Shown: piece by piece, positions 52,975 through 63,442 of the stretch
Position numbering within the stretch: position 1 is the first letter of the stretch
How the letters are laid out: every line of letters starts with the position of its first letter
Assembly: GCF_031180965.1 (NCBI RefSeq)
Contig: NZ_JAPSLH010000009.1
Location: forward strand, 81,605 to 145,604
Source: Chelativorans sp.
Lineage (GTDB): Bacteria > Pseudomonadota > Alphaproteobacteria > Rhizobiales > Rhizobiaceae
Direction: 5' to 3'
DNA length: 64,000 bases
Made by a program: the position numbers and the translations under genes
Notes under the pieces: model-generated
Told to the model about the DNA's origin: nothing
What the model saw: the letters and a program-made list of their open reading frames with translations, nothing else
Databases searched by the model: none

Positions 52975-54505
52975 GCCCAGCTCCTCCAACCACCTGATGC
53001 TGCCCGCCAGCGATATCGCGCATGAACGCGTCCACCGCGCGTGCCTCCTCCCGGCCCAGCTGCAGCGCGCGCTTGGTGCGCCGCCAGAGGACATCCTCGC
53101 CGGTGCGCGCCCATTCGCGCTCGCAAAGGAAGCGCAGCTCCGCCTCGTAGAGATCCGCGCCGAAGCAGCGGCCGAGATCCTCCAGCCGCGCCGCCCCGCC
53201 CAGTATGTCGCGCGCGTTGGTGCCATAAAGCCGGGCAAGCCGCCGCGCATGGCGCGGATCGAGAAAAGGGTAATCGCGGACGAGCGCCGCCCCAACATCG
53301 TGAAACTTCAGCGGACTGAAGTCGCCGCCCGGCAGCGGTGCATCGGCCGTCCACGGCTTCCCCCGCGCGCCGATCGCTTTTTCTATATCGCCAAGCGCCG
53401 CCTCGGCCAGACGCCGGAAGGTGGTGATCTTGCCGCCAAAGATGTTCAGGACCGGCGCTCCTAAAGAGCGGTCCACCCTCAGCACATAATCGCGCGTTGC
53501 TTCCTGCGCCTTGCTCGCCCCGTCGTCGAAGAGCGGGCGCACGCCGGCAAAGGTCCAGACGATGTCCTCCGGCCGTACCGGATCGGCGAAATATTCGCTG
53601 GCCGCCGCGCAGAGATACGCTATCTCATCCTTGCTGATCTCGGCCGCCCCCGGATCGCCGGTGAAATCCTGGTCGGTCGTGCCGATGAGCGTGAAGTCCT
53701 CCTCATAGGGAATGGCGAAGATGATGCGTCCGTCCGCGTTCTGGAAGAAATAGGCGCGCGGGTCCTCGAACTTCTTCCGCACGACGATATGGCTGCCCTT
53801 GACGAGGCGCACATGATGGGCGGCGTTGTGGCCGAGCGCACCGGCGATCACCTCATCGACCCATGGCCCTGCCGCGTTCACGACCATCCGGGCGCGGATC
53901 TCCTCGCGCAGGCCGGTTTCCATGTCGCGGATCGCAACCGACCAGATGCCGCCCTCCGCCCGCGCGCTCACCACCTTGGTGCGGGTGCGTATCTCCGCGC
54001 CGCGGTCGGCGGCGTCTCGCGCATTGAGCACGACGAGACGCGCATCGTTCACCCAGCAGTCGGAATATTCGAAGGCGCGCCGGTAGTTCGCTTTCAGCGG
54101 CTTGCCCGCCGGATCGCTGCGCATATCCAAGGTGCGCGTGGGCGGCAGGAGCTTTCTCCCGCCGATATGATCATAGAGGAACAGGCCGAGCCGGATGAGC
54201 CAGGCCGGGCGGAGGCCGTTGTGAAGGGGCAGCACGAAGCGCATGGGCCAGATAATGTGCGGCGCGTTCCTCCAGAGCACCTCACGCTCCATCAGCGCCT
54301 CGCGCACCAGGCGGAATTCATAGAATTCCAGATAGCGCAGGCCGCCGTGGATGAGCTTTGTGGAAGCGGATGACGTCCCGCTCCCCAGATCGTTCATCTC
54401 GGCCAGGAAAACGGAATAGCCGCGGCCCGCCGCATCCCGTGCGATGCCGCATCCATTGATGCCCCCGCCTATGACGAACAGGTCATGGATTGGACTGGCG
54501 CCCAA
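52958..54505 (-). CDS. glpD: Aerobic glycerol-3-phosphate dehydrogenase
   Basis: A 515-residue FAD enzyme of the inner membrane face that oxidises glycerol 3-phosphate to dihydroxyacetone phosphate and passes electrons to quinone. The dinucleotide motif is VIGGGINGCGIARDAAG at residue 11, the family signature GTSSASTKLIHGGLRYLE follows, and FGGKITTFR lies near the FAD end. The C-terminal DAO_C domain is present. A TTG start at 54505 is used, with GGGAGGAG only three bases upstream. It is the first structural gene after glpR. Confidence 0.96.
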   Translation of the reverse strand: MGASPIHDLFVIGGGINGCGIARDAAGRGYSVFLAEMNDLGSGTSSASTKLIHGGLRYLEFYEFRLVREALMEREVLWRNAPHIIWPMRFVLPLHNGLRPAWLIRLGLFLYDHIGGRKLLPPTRTLDMRSDPAGKPLKANYRRAFEYSDCWVNDARLVVLNARDAADRGAEIRTRTKVVSARAEGGIWSVAIRDMETGLREEIRARMVVNAAGPWVDEVIAGALGHNAAHHVRLVKGSHIVVRKKFEDPRAYFFQNADGRIIFAIPYEEDFTLIGTTDQDFTGDPGAAEISKDEIAYLCAAASEYFADPVRPEDIVWTFAGVRPLFDDGASKAQEATRDYVLRVDRSLGAPVLNIFGGKITTFRRLAEAALGDIEKAIGARGKPWTADAPLPGGDFSPLKFHDVGAALVRDYPFLDPRHARRLARLYGTNARDILGGAARLEDLGRCFGADLYEAELRFLCEREWARTGEDVLWRRTKRALQLGREEARAVDAFMRDIAGGQHQVVGGAGRAGAA

Positions 54506-54548
54506 CCGCTCCTCCCATTGCCGGGCCGAATGCCCGCTCCCGAAGTGA

Positions 54549-54582
54549 AGCTAAAATGAAAATAAATCGAATGTCAAACGAA
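54549..54582 (-). promoter_or_regulatory. Candidate glpD promoter with partial GlpR-like half site
   Basis: On the minus strand TTGACA (54577-54572) is a perfect -35 box followed after 17 bases by TTAGCT, a weak -10. AAACGAA (54576-54582) repeats the core of the inverted repeat before glpR. The region is strongly AT-rich compared with the genes around it. Confidence 0.45.
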
Positions 54583-54599
54583 TATCGTGTCGGACCTGA

Positions 54600-55364
54600 T
54601 CAGCCGCAGGCCTCTATCAGCCGCACCCCGCCGTCGCGGCAGGCCGCGCGGAATATGGCGCTCGGGCATCGGTCGGTTATGAAAGTATCGACCTGCGAGA
54701 CGTGACCGATGCGCACCGGCGCGCTTCGCTCGAATTTCGACGAATCCGAAACCAGGATCACGTGGCGGGAATTGGCCATGATCGCCTGCGCCACCTTCAC
54801 CTCGCGCAGATCGAAGTCGAAGAGGGAGCCGTCGTCGTCGATGGCGGAGACGCCGATCACCGCATAGTCCACCTTGAACTGGCGGATGAAGTCGACCGCC
54901 GCCTCGCCGACAATGCCGCCGTCGGAGCCCCGCACCACACCGCCGGCGATGATCACCTCGAAAGCCGGATAGACCCGCATTCTGTTGGCCACGTTGATGT
55001 TGTTCGTAATGACCATCAGGTCCTTGTGGTCCATGAGCGCGTCGCTGACCGCCTCGGTTGTGGTGCCAATGTTGATGAAGAGCGAAGCCTTGTTGGGGAT
55101 GAGCTCGGCAGCAGCCCGGCCGATGGCGTGCTTTTCCTCCGCCTTCAGGTCCCGCCGCGCCTCATACTCCATATTCTCGATCCCGGAGGGCAGCAGCGCC
55201 CCGCCATGGATGCGCGTCAGCAGCCGCTGGTCGCAGAGATCGTTGAGGTCCTTGCGGATGGTCTGCGGCGTCACGTTGAAGCGCGCGGCCAGATCCTCGA
55301 CCATGACACGGCCGTTCTCCTTGGCGAGCTGCAGGATCTCGTCGTGACGCGGCGCCAGAAACAT
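54600..55364 (-). CDS. glpR: DeoR-family repressor of glycerol genes
   Basis: A 254-residue regulator with an N-terminal DeoR helix-turn-helix (RHDEILQLAKENGRVMVEDL, then FNVTPQTIRKDLNDLC and LTRIHGGA) and a C-terminal sugar-phosphate-sensing domain (GTTTEAVSDAL, TNNINVA, GGVVRGSDGG). In glycerol clusters such proteins repress the operon until glycerol 3-phosphate binds. ATG 55364 is chosen because GAGGG lies seven bases upstream; an upstream ATG would be inside the operator-like repeat. It is the first gene of glpRDSTPQUVK. Confidence 0.93.
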   Translation of the reverse strand: MFLAPRHDEILQLAKENGRVMVEDLAARFNVTPQTIRKDLNDLCDQRLLTRIHGGALLPSGIENMEYEARRDLKAEEKHAIGRAAAELIPNKASLFINIGTTTEAVSDALMDHKDLMVITNNINVANRMRVYPAFEVIIAGGVVRGSDGGIVGEAAVDFIRQFKVDYAVIGVSAIDDDGSLFDFDLREVKVAQAIMANSRHVILVSDSSKFERSAPVRIGHVSQVDTFITDRCPSAIFRAACRDGGVRLIEACG

Positions 55365-55378
55365 GGACTTTCCCTCTG

Positions 55379-55412
55379 CTTTCGTTTTCATGCATATCGC
55401 AGAAAACGAAAG
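55379..55412. promoter_or_regulatory. Perfect 11-bp inverted repeat before glpR (candidate GlpR operator)
   Basis: CTTTCGTTTTC (55379-55389) and GAAAACGAAAG (55402-55412) are exact inverted copies separated by 12 bases. The site ends 15 bases from the glpR start codon. TTTCG-type repeats suit DeoR-family regulators, so autoregulation of the glp operon is likely. Confidence 0.65.
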
Positions 55413-55441
55413 TTGCAAAGCCGCCGGCCGCCTCGTCGGAT

Positions 55442-56578
55442 TTACAGTGCCGGCAGATCGCCCCGCGCCCATTCCTCCTGGATTTCGACCGAGCGCTCTG
55501 CGAGGCGCCCGGCTTCGATCGCCGCGCGGATATCGGCCATGAGGCGCTGGTAATAGGCGAGATTGTTCCAGGTGAGGAGCATTCCGCCAAGCGACTCGCC
55601 CGATTTCACCAGGTGATGCAGATAGGCGCGCGAATAATCGCGCGTGGCGGGGCAGTCGCTCTCCTCGTCCAGCGGACGCGGGTCCTCGGCGTGGCGGGCA
55701 TTCTTGAGATTGATCTTGCCGCGCCTTGTGAAGGCAAGGCCATGACGCCCCGCCCTCGTCGGCATCACGCAGTCGAACATGTCGATGCCGCGCGCCACCG
55801 ATTTCAATATGTCGTCGGGCGTGCCCACACCCATCAGGTAGCGCGGCTTGTCGGCTGGAAGCGCCGGGCAGGTCGCATCGAGAATGTCGAGCATCACCTC
55901 CTGCGGTTCGCCCACCGCAAGCCCGCCCACCGCATAGCCCTTCAGATCCATTGCCGCCAGGGCCTCTGCGGAACCAAGCCGCAGGCGCTTGTTGTCGCCG
56001 CCCTGGACGATACCGAACATCGCCTTGCCCGGCTGGTCGCCGAAGGCTGCCTTGCAGCGCTCGGCCCAGCGCAGCGAGAGCTCCATCGCCCGCTCGATCT
56101 CCTCTTCCGGTGCCGGCAAGGCGACGAGTTCGTCGAGCTGCATCTGGATATCCGACCCGAGCAGGCCCTGGATTTCGATGCACCGCTCCGGCGACATCTC
56201 GTGCACCTGCCCATCCACATGCGAGCGGAAGGTGACTCCCGTCTCCTTCACCTTCCGGAGCGCGGCAAGCGACATCACCTGGAAGCCGCCGGAATCGGTG
56301 AGGATCGGATAGGGCCAGCGTGCGAATTCATGCAGGCCGCCCAGCCGCGCAACGCGCTCGGCGCCGGGCCGCAGCATCAGGTGGTAGGTATTGCCGAGGA
56401 TGATGTCGGAACCAAGCGCCCTCACCTGGTCCATATACATGGCTTTCACCGTGCCGCCCGTGCCCACGGGCATGAAGGCCGGGGTCCGGACAAGGCCGCG
56501 CGGCATCGAGATTTCGCCGCGCCGCGCCAGACCGTCTGTCACGAGCACGCGGAAGCCGAACTGCTCAACCCTCATCAT
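55442..56578 (-). CDS. tgt: Queuine tRNA-ribosyltransferase
   Basis: A 378-residue TIM-barrel enzyme that swaps guanine for preQ1 at position 34 of tRNAs with GUN anticodons. Signatures are [31 protein letters not shown] with the catalytic Asp region, GIVQGG, GGLAVGE and DCVMPTR. The tail is shorter in Cys than E. coli Tgt: the Cys-x-Cys-x2-Cys zinc region is not evident here ([20 protein letters not shown] keeps one Cys). The start overlaps the upstream small gene by 14 bases; ATG 56578 and 56575 are equivalent choices. Confidence 0.93.
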   Translation of the reverse strand: MMRVEQFGFRVLVTDGLARRGEISMPRGLVRTPAFMPVGTGGTVKAMYMDQVRALGSDIILGNTYHLMLRPGAERVARLGGLHEFARWPYPILTDSGGFQVMSLAALRKVKETGVTFRSHVDGQVHEMSPERCIEIQGLLGSDIQMQLDELVALPAPEEEIERAMELSLRWAERCKAAFGDQPGKAMFGIVQGGDNKRLRLGSAEALAAMDLKGYAVGGLAVGEPQEVMLDILDATCPALPADKPRYLMGVGTPDDILKSVARGIDMFDCVMPTRAGRHGLAFTRRGKINLKNARHAEDPRPLDEESDCPATRDYSRAYLHHLVKSGESLGGMLLTWNNLAYYQRLMADIRAAIEAGRLAERSVEIQEEWARGDLPAL

Positions 56579-56837
56579 ATTCCTTGTCATGTACCGGCGC
56601 GCCCGCCGCCTGCTCTTCCAGCGACTGCCGATAGCGGATGCAGCCGCGCATGAATTTCGGCCATGGCGGCACGGCAATGGAAGGGTTCGTCTTCTCCGGC
56701 AGCAGAGCCCACATGGCCGGGTGATGCCAGCACAGTTCATGGCCGGTGGAGTCGCGGTGCTCGCGGATTGCAGAGCGCAGCTTCCTCACCTCGGCGATGA
56801 GTCCATCGCGGTCCATCGTCAGAAGATCCTCATCCAT
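56565..56837 (-). CDS. Conserved-looking small protein between queA and tgt
   Basis: A 90-residue soluble protein. A Leu-rich helix ([19 protein letters not shown]) is followed by a motif rich in His, Trp and Pro ([38 protein letters not shown]) and an acidic tail. The C-x-H-H pattern could bind metal. GGGAGGAG six bases before the ATG is a strong ribosome-binding site. It is one base after the queA stop and overlaps tgt, so it is firmly inside the queuosine operon. I recall similar short proteins in rhizobia but no function. Confidence 0.7.
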   Translation of the reverse strand: MDEDLLTMDRDGLIAEVRKLRSAIREHRDSTGHELCWHHPAMWALLPEKTNPSIAVPPWPKFMRGCIRYRQSLEEQAAGAPVHDKEYDEG

Positions 56838-56838
56838 T

Positions 56839-57915
56839 TCACTCCTCCCGTCTAAAAAGCAGGCTCGCATCGCCGTAGGAGTAGAAACGGTAACCCTTTT
56901 CGATGGCGTGACGATACGCCTCCTGCATCACCTCCAGCCCGCTGAAGGCCGAGACCAGCATGAACAGGGTCGAGCGCGGCAGATGGAAATTCGTCATCAG
57001 GATGTCGACGGCACGGAAGCGGTAGCCCGGCGTGATGAAAATGTCCGTCTCGCCGGACCACGCCACGAGCCGTCCAGAGGCTTCGGCCGCACTTTCCAGG
57101 AGCCTCAGCGAGGTGGTGCCGACGGAAACGATCCGCCCGCCCCGCGCGCGCACCGCGTTGAGGGCCTCGGCGGTGCCGGCATCCACCTCGCCCCATTCCG
57201 CATGCATCCTGTGGTCTTCCGTCTCCTCCGCCTTGACCGGCAGGAAGGTGCCCGCGCCGACATGCAGCGTCACGAAATGGCTCTCGATGCCGGCAGCATC
57301 GAGAGCGGCGAACAGTTCCGGCGTGAAATGGAGCCCGGCTGTCGGGGCCGCCACCGCCCCCTCTTCGCGCGCGTAGATCGTCTGGTAGTCGGCACGGTCG
57401 CGCTCGTCCTCAGGCCGCCTGGAGGCGATATAGGGCGGCAGCGGCACATGGCCGGCAGCCGCAATCGCCTCGTCCAGAACAGGCCCGGAATAGTCGAAGA
57501 CGAGCAGCACCTCGCCGCCCTCGCCCTTTTCCGCCACCGTCGCTTCGAGCGAGCCGAGGAAGCAGCTTTCCGCGTCATGGCCGAACTGGATGCGCTCGCC
57601 GACCGCCACCCGTTTCGCCGGCTTGAGAAAGGCCTTCCAGCGGTCGGCGCCGACGCGCATATGCAGCGTTGCTTCGATATGGGCGACGGCTTCGCCCCGC
57701 CGGCGGATGCCGGAAAGCCGCGCCGGGATGACCTTCGTGTCGTTGAAGACCAGCGCGTCCCCTGGCCGCAGGAGCTGCGGCAGGTCGCGCACGATGCGAT
57801 CCTCCGGCCCTACCTCCGGTCGGACTACAAGCAGCCGCGCGGAATCGCGCGGGTTTGCCGGCCTGAGCGCGATCCGGTCTTCCGGCAGGTCGAAGTCGAA
57901 GAGATCGACACGCAT
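56839..57915 (-). CDS. queA: S-adenosylmethionine:tRNA ribosyltransferase-isomerase
   Basis: A 358-residue enzyme that converts preQ1-tRNA to epoxyqueuosine-tRNA with the ribose of SAM. Family hallmarks are [47 protein letters not shown] and [10 protein letters not shown]. Length is normal. It precedes the small gene and tgt in one operon, and the cyclophilin genes lie upstream on the same strand. Confidence 0.96.
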   Translation of the reverse strand: MRVDLFDFDLPEDRIALRPANPRDSARLLVVRPEVGPEDRIVRDLPQLLRPGDALVFNDTKVIPARLSGIRRRGEAVAHIEATLHMRVGADRWKAFLKPAKRVAVGERIQFGHDAESCFLGSLEATVAEKGEGGEVLLVFDYSGPVLDEAIAAAGHVPLPPYIASRRPEDERDRADYQTIYAREEGAVAAPTAGLHFTPELFAALDAAGIESHFVTLHVGAGTFLPVKAEETEDHRMHAEWGEVDAGTAEALNAVRARGGRIVSVGTTSLRLLESAAEASGRLVAWSGETDIFITPGYRFRAVDILMTNFHLPRSTLFMLVSAFSGLEVMQEAYRHAIEKGYRFYSYGDASLLFRREE

Positions 57916-57952
57916 GGCGCGCGCCGGGTTAGCGCGGAACCATCAGGGCAAT

Positions 57953-58429
57953 CTATGCGATGTCAGCCGCCACCCGCATGGAGACGATCGAGTCGGGATC
58001 GCGCACGGGCTCGCCGCGCTTGATCTTGTCGATGTTCTCCATGCCCTCGATCACCTGGCCCCAGACGGAATATTGCCGGTTGAGCCAGGGCGCATCGCCG
58101 AAGCAGATGAAGAATTGCGAGTTCGCCGAGTTGGGGTTCTGCGAACGCGCCATGGAGCAGGTGCCACGCACATGCGAGACATTCGAGAACTCCGCCTTGA
58201 GGTCCGGCTTGTCCGAGCCGCCCATGCCGGTTCCGGTCGGGTCGCCCGTCTGCGCCATGAAGCCGTCGATTACGCGGTGGAAGACGATGCCGTCATAGAA
58301 TCCCTCGCGCGTCAGCTCCTTGATGCGCGCCACATGGGCCGGCGCGACATCAGGAAGAAGCTCGATCACCACATTGCCCTTGGTCGTCTCCATGACGATC
58401 GTGTTTTCCGGGTCCTTCATTGCCGCCAT
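57953..58429 (-). CDS. ppiB: Cytoplasmic cyclophilin-type peptidyl-prolyl isomerase
   Basis: A 158-residue isomerase without a signal peptide. It has FHRVIDGFMAQTGDPTGTG with the catalytic Arg, the MARSQNPNSANSQFFI core, and W in the APWLNRQYSVWGQV region. AAAGGA precedes the ATG. It lies 22 bases after the exported cyclophilin gene and shares its core motifs, so the two are duplicates sorted to two compartments. Confidence 0.93.
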   Translation of the reverse strand: MAAMKDPENTIVMETTKGNVVIELLPDVAPAHVARIKELTREGFYDGIVFHRVIDGFMAQTGDPTGTGMGGSDKPDLKAEFSNVSHVRGTCSMARSQNPNSANSQFFICFGDAPWLNRQYSVWGQVIEGMENIDKIKRGEPVRDPDSIVSMRVAADIA

Positions 58430-58451
58430 GAGACGTTCCTTTCTTCTATCT

Positions 58452-59036
58452 CTATTGGTCTGCCGCGATCCGCACGCTCAGCATGCGGTCGGGATCCTGA
58501 ACCACCCCGTTTGCCGCGGGGTCGCCCTTCTTGATGTTGTCGACATACTGCATGCCGGACTCGACCTGCCCGACGACCGTGTAGAAGCCATTCAGATGCG
58601 AGGCCGGCGCCAGCATGATGAAGAATTGCGAGTTCGCCGAATTTGGATCCTGCGAGCGGGCCATGCCGACCGTGCCGCGGTCGAAGGCGGTGCTGGAGAA
58701 CTCGGCCGGCAGGTCGGGAAGGTCCGAGCCGCCGGTGCCGGCAAGCTGCGCGTTGAAGCCTTCTTCCATGTCGCCATGCTGCACGTCGCCCGTCTGGGCC
58801 ATGAAGCCGTCGATCACACGATGGAAGGCGACATTGTCATAGGCGCCCTGGCGCACCAGCGTCTTGATCTGCTCCACATGCTTCGGGGCAAGGTCGGGCC
58901 TCAGCGCGATCACGACCTCGCCGTCCTTAAGCTTGATGATCATTGTGTCCTCGGGCTCGGCGGCAAGCCCTGCGGTCGCGCCGAAGGCAAGGACAGCCGC
59001 AACGGACAGCGGCACCAGGCGTGAAAACAGCTTCAT
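58452..59036 (-). CDS. ppiA: Exported cyclophilin-type peptidyl-prolyl isomerase
   Basis: A 194-residue isomerase with a signal peptide (MKLFSRLVPLSVAAVLAF, cleavage after GLA near residue 25). The active site is FHRVIDGFMAQTGDVQHG with MARSQDPNSANSQFFI. It has a small insertion (MEEGFNAQLAG) before the core absent from the cytoplasmic copy. It should act on periplasmic proteins. It lies between coaD and ppiB. Confidence 0.93.
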   Translation of the reverse strand: MKLFSRLVPLSVAAVLAFGATAGLAAEPEDTMIIKLKDGEVVIALRPDLAPKHVEQIKTLVRQGAYDNVAFHRVIDGFMAQTGDVQHGDMEEGFNAQLAGTGGSDLPDLPAEFSSTAFDRGTVGMARSQDPNSANSQFFIMLAPASHLNGFYTVVGQVESGMQYVDNIKKGDPAANGVVQDPDRMLSVRIAADQ

Positions 59037-59056
59037 GAATAATTTCCCGCTTCTGT

Positions 59057-59557
59057 TCAGGTGGAGAATTTGCTTCTCAGCGCCGCGGCAACCGCCGCCG
59101 GCACGAACGGCGCGACGTCGCCGCCCATGGATGCGATCTGGCGCACGAGTGTGGCCGTAATCGTGCGCACGGACGGGCTCGCCGGCAAAAACACGGTCTG
59201 CAGGTCCGGCGCCATGGTCTCGTTCATGCCGGCCATCTGCATCTCGTAGTCGAGATCGGTGCCGTCGCGCAGGCCGCGGATCATGATCGAGGCGCCATGC
59301 GCGCGCGAAGCATCGATAACGAGATTGTCGAAGGCGACGACGGCGATGCGGCCGCCGTCCACGCCAAGCTCGTCCGCCGCCGAACGCTCGATCAGCGCCA
59401 CCCGCTCCTCATAGGAGAAAAGCGGCTTCTTGCCCGGATGGATGCCGATGCCGACGACGACGCGGTCGGCGATCATCAGCGCGCCCTTCAGAACGTCGAG
59501 ATGGCCGTTGGTCAGCGGATCGAAGGAGCCGGCATAAAAGGCGGTGCGCTCGGTCAT
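59057..59557 (-). CDS. coaD: Phosphopantetheine adenylyltransferase
   Basis: A 166-residue nucleotidyltransferase that makes dephospho-CoA. It shows [13 protein letters not shown] (the T-x-G-H nucleotide motif), [18 protein letters not shown] and the TATLVR segment. The nearest ribosome-binding-like site (GGGAGG) is about 15 bases upstream. It is 20 bases before ppiA in the same run of genes. Confidence 0.95.
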   Translation of the reverse strand: MTERTAFYAGSFDPLTNGHLDVLKGALMIADRVVVGIGIHPGKKPLFSYEERVALIERSAADELGVDGGRIAVVAFDNLVIDASRAHGASIMIRGLRDGTDLDYEMQMAGMNETMAPDLQTVFLPASPSVRTITATLVRQIASMGGDVAPFVPAAVAAALRSKFST

Positions 59558-59604
59558 GGGCGGCTTCTATCCCTCCCGGGCGCAGAAGGCAATTCACCTC
59601 GCTT

Positions 59605-60219
59605 CTATCGCCGCGAGAGCGCCAGCCACAGGCCACCGCCGATGAGGCAGGTGCCGGAAATGCGCTCGGCAAGCCGAACGCGCGCTTTGGTCAGCTTTGC
59701 GCCCGCGCCTCCGGCGGCGAAGGCATAAAGCGAATCGCCAACCGCCGCCGTAAGCATGAAGATGCTGCCAAGAAGCAGCGTCTGCAGGGCAGCGTTGCCC
59801 TCCGGACTGATGAACTGAGGGATGAACGCGCCGAAGAAAAGCAGCGCCTTGGGGTTGGACCAGACGACGACGAAGCCCTGCAGGAGGAGCGAGCCGCCGG
59901 CGCGCGGCGGCGCCTCGGCCGTGCCGAGCGAGCCGTCCGAGCGCCACATGCGGATGCCGAGCCAGATCAGATAGGCCGCTCCGACAAGGCGGAGGACCTC
60001 GAACACACTGCCCATGCCGACCACGACCACATGCAGGCCGAAAGCGAGCACCACCATCATGCAGGCAAGGCCTATCTGCGTGCCCGCCACGTTGAGCAGC
60101 CCGGCGCGGGCGCCGTGACGCATGGAATTGGCGATGATCACCGTGACCGTGGGACCTGGGACGATGATGATGGCGATGCAGGCAAGGACATAGGAAAGAA
60201 GCGCGGCGGATTCGGGCAT
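59605..60219 (-). CDS. LysE/RhtB-family amino-acid exporter
   Basis: A 204-residue protein with six predicted membrane segments. The family signature IIIVPGPTVTVIIANSMRHG is at residues 17-36, and VVWSNPKALLFFGAFIPQF is the second conserved loop. These carriers export amino acids or related metabolites. It lies between gyrA and coaD, which I would expect to be neighbours in many rhizobia, so it may be an insertion into that block. Confidence 0.88.
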   Translation of the reverse strand: MPESAALLSYVLACIAIIIVPGPTVTVIIANSMRHGARAGLLNVAGTQIGLACMMVVLAFGLHVVVVGMGSVFEVLRLVGAAYLIWLGIRMWRSDGSLGTAEAPPRAGGSLLLQGFVVVWSNPKALLFFGAFIPQFISPEGNAALQTLLLGSIFMLTAAVGDSLYAFAAGGAGAKLTKARVRLAERISGTCLIGGGLWLALSRR

Positions 60220-60425
60220 CGGGCTCTGCCTTTCGTGCAGTCAGGGTCGTCAGCAAGCCACAGGCGGCGGCAACTGGCAAGCCGGTCGCGGCGATGTGAA
60301 CGCCGCCTGAACAGCACTTTCAGCGAAGGTTGGGGCGGAGTCGGCCAGACAGCGCATGAGGCCGCAGTGAACAAAATCGGCCGCTGGACGTTAACTGCCC
60401 CAAGGAGCCCGAAGGAGGCAGTCCG

Positions 60426-60560
60426 ATGATGATATTCACCCTTGCCGCCGCAATGACGGTCGCGATGCTGATCGCCACCGTGCTCGGCCTGCACGAGGAA
60501 GCTCAGCGCGTGAAGCTGGACAATCGTATTCGCAACGAGCGGCATCCCTTCCGCCGTTAG
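60426..60560 (+). CDS. 44-residue single-pass membrane protein
   Basis: Tandem ATGs at 60426 and 60429 are preceded by AAGGAGG at seven bases, one of the best ribosome-binding sites in the window. The product is one membrane helix (FTLAAAMTVAMLIATVLGL) and a basic cytoplasmic tail (HEEAQRVKLDNRIRNERH). It ends 25 bases before the convergent gyrA stop. It is on the opposite strand to both neighbours, so it has its own promoter within 60220-60425. Function is unknown. Confidence 0.7.
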   Translation: MMIFTLAAAMTVAMLIATVLGLHEEAQRVKLDNRIRNERHPFRR

Positions 60561-60585
60561 GAAGCAGGACGCGGGCGACGCAGGT

Positions 60586-63378
<2,793 letters not shown>

Positions 63379-63414
63379 AACGGATCACGTGAAGCTGGAG
63401 AATCATACATCCCT

Positions 63415-63442
63415 TATATAGGAAACGCAGCCGAGACTCCAA
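63415..63442 (-). promoter_or_regulatory. Candidate gyrA promoter
   Basis: On the minus strand TTGGAG (63442-63437) and TATATA (63420-63415) are 16 bases apart. This would start transcription about 30 bases before the gyrA ATG. Confidence 0.6.
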
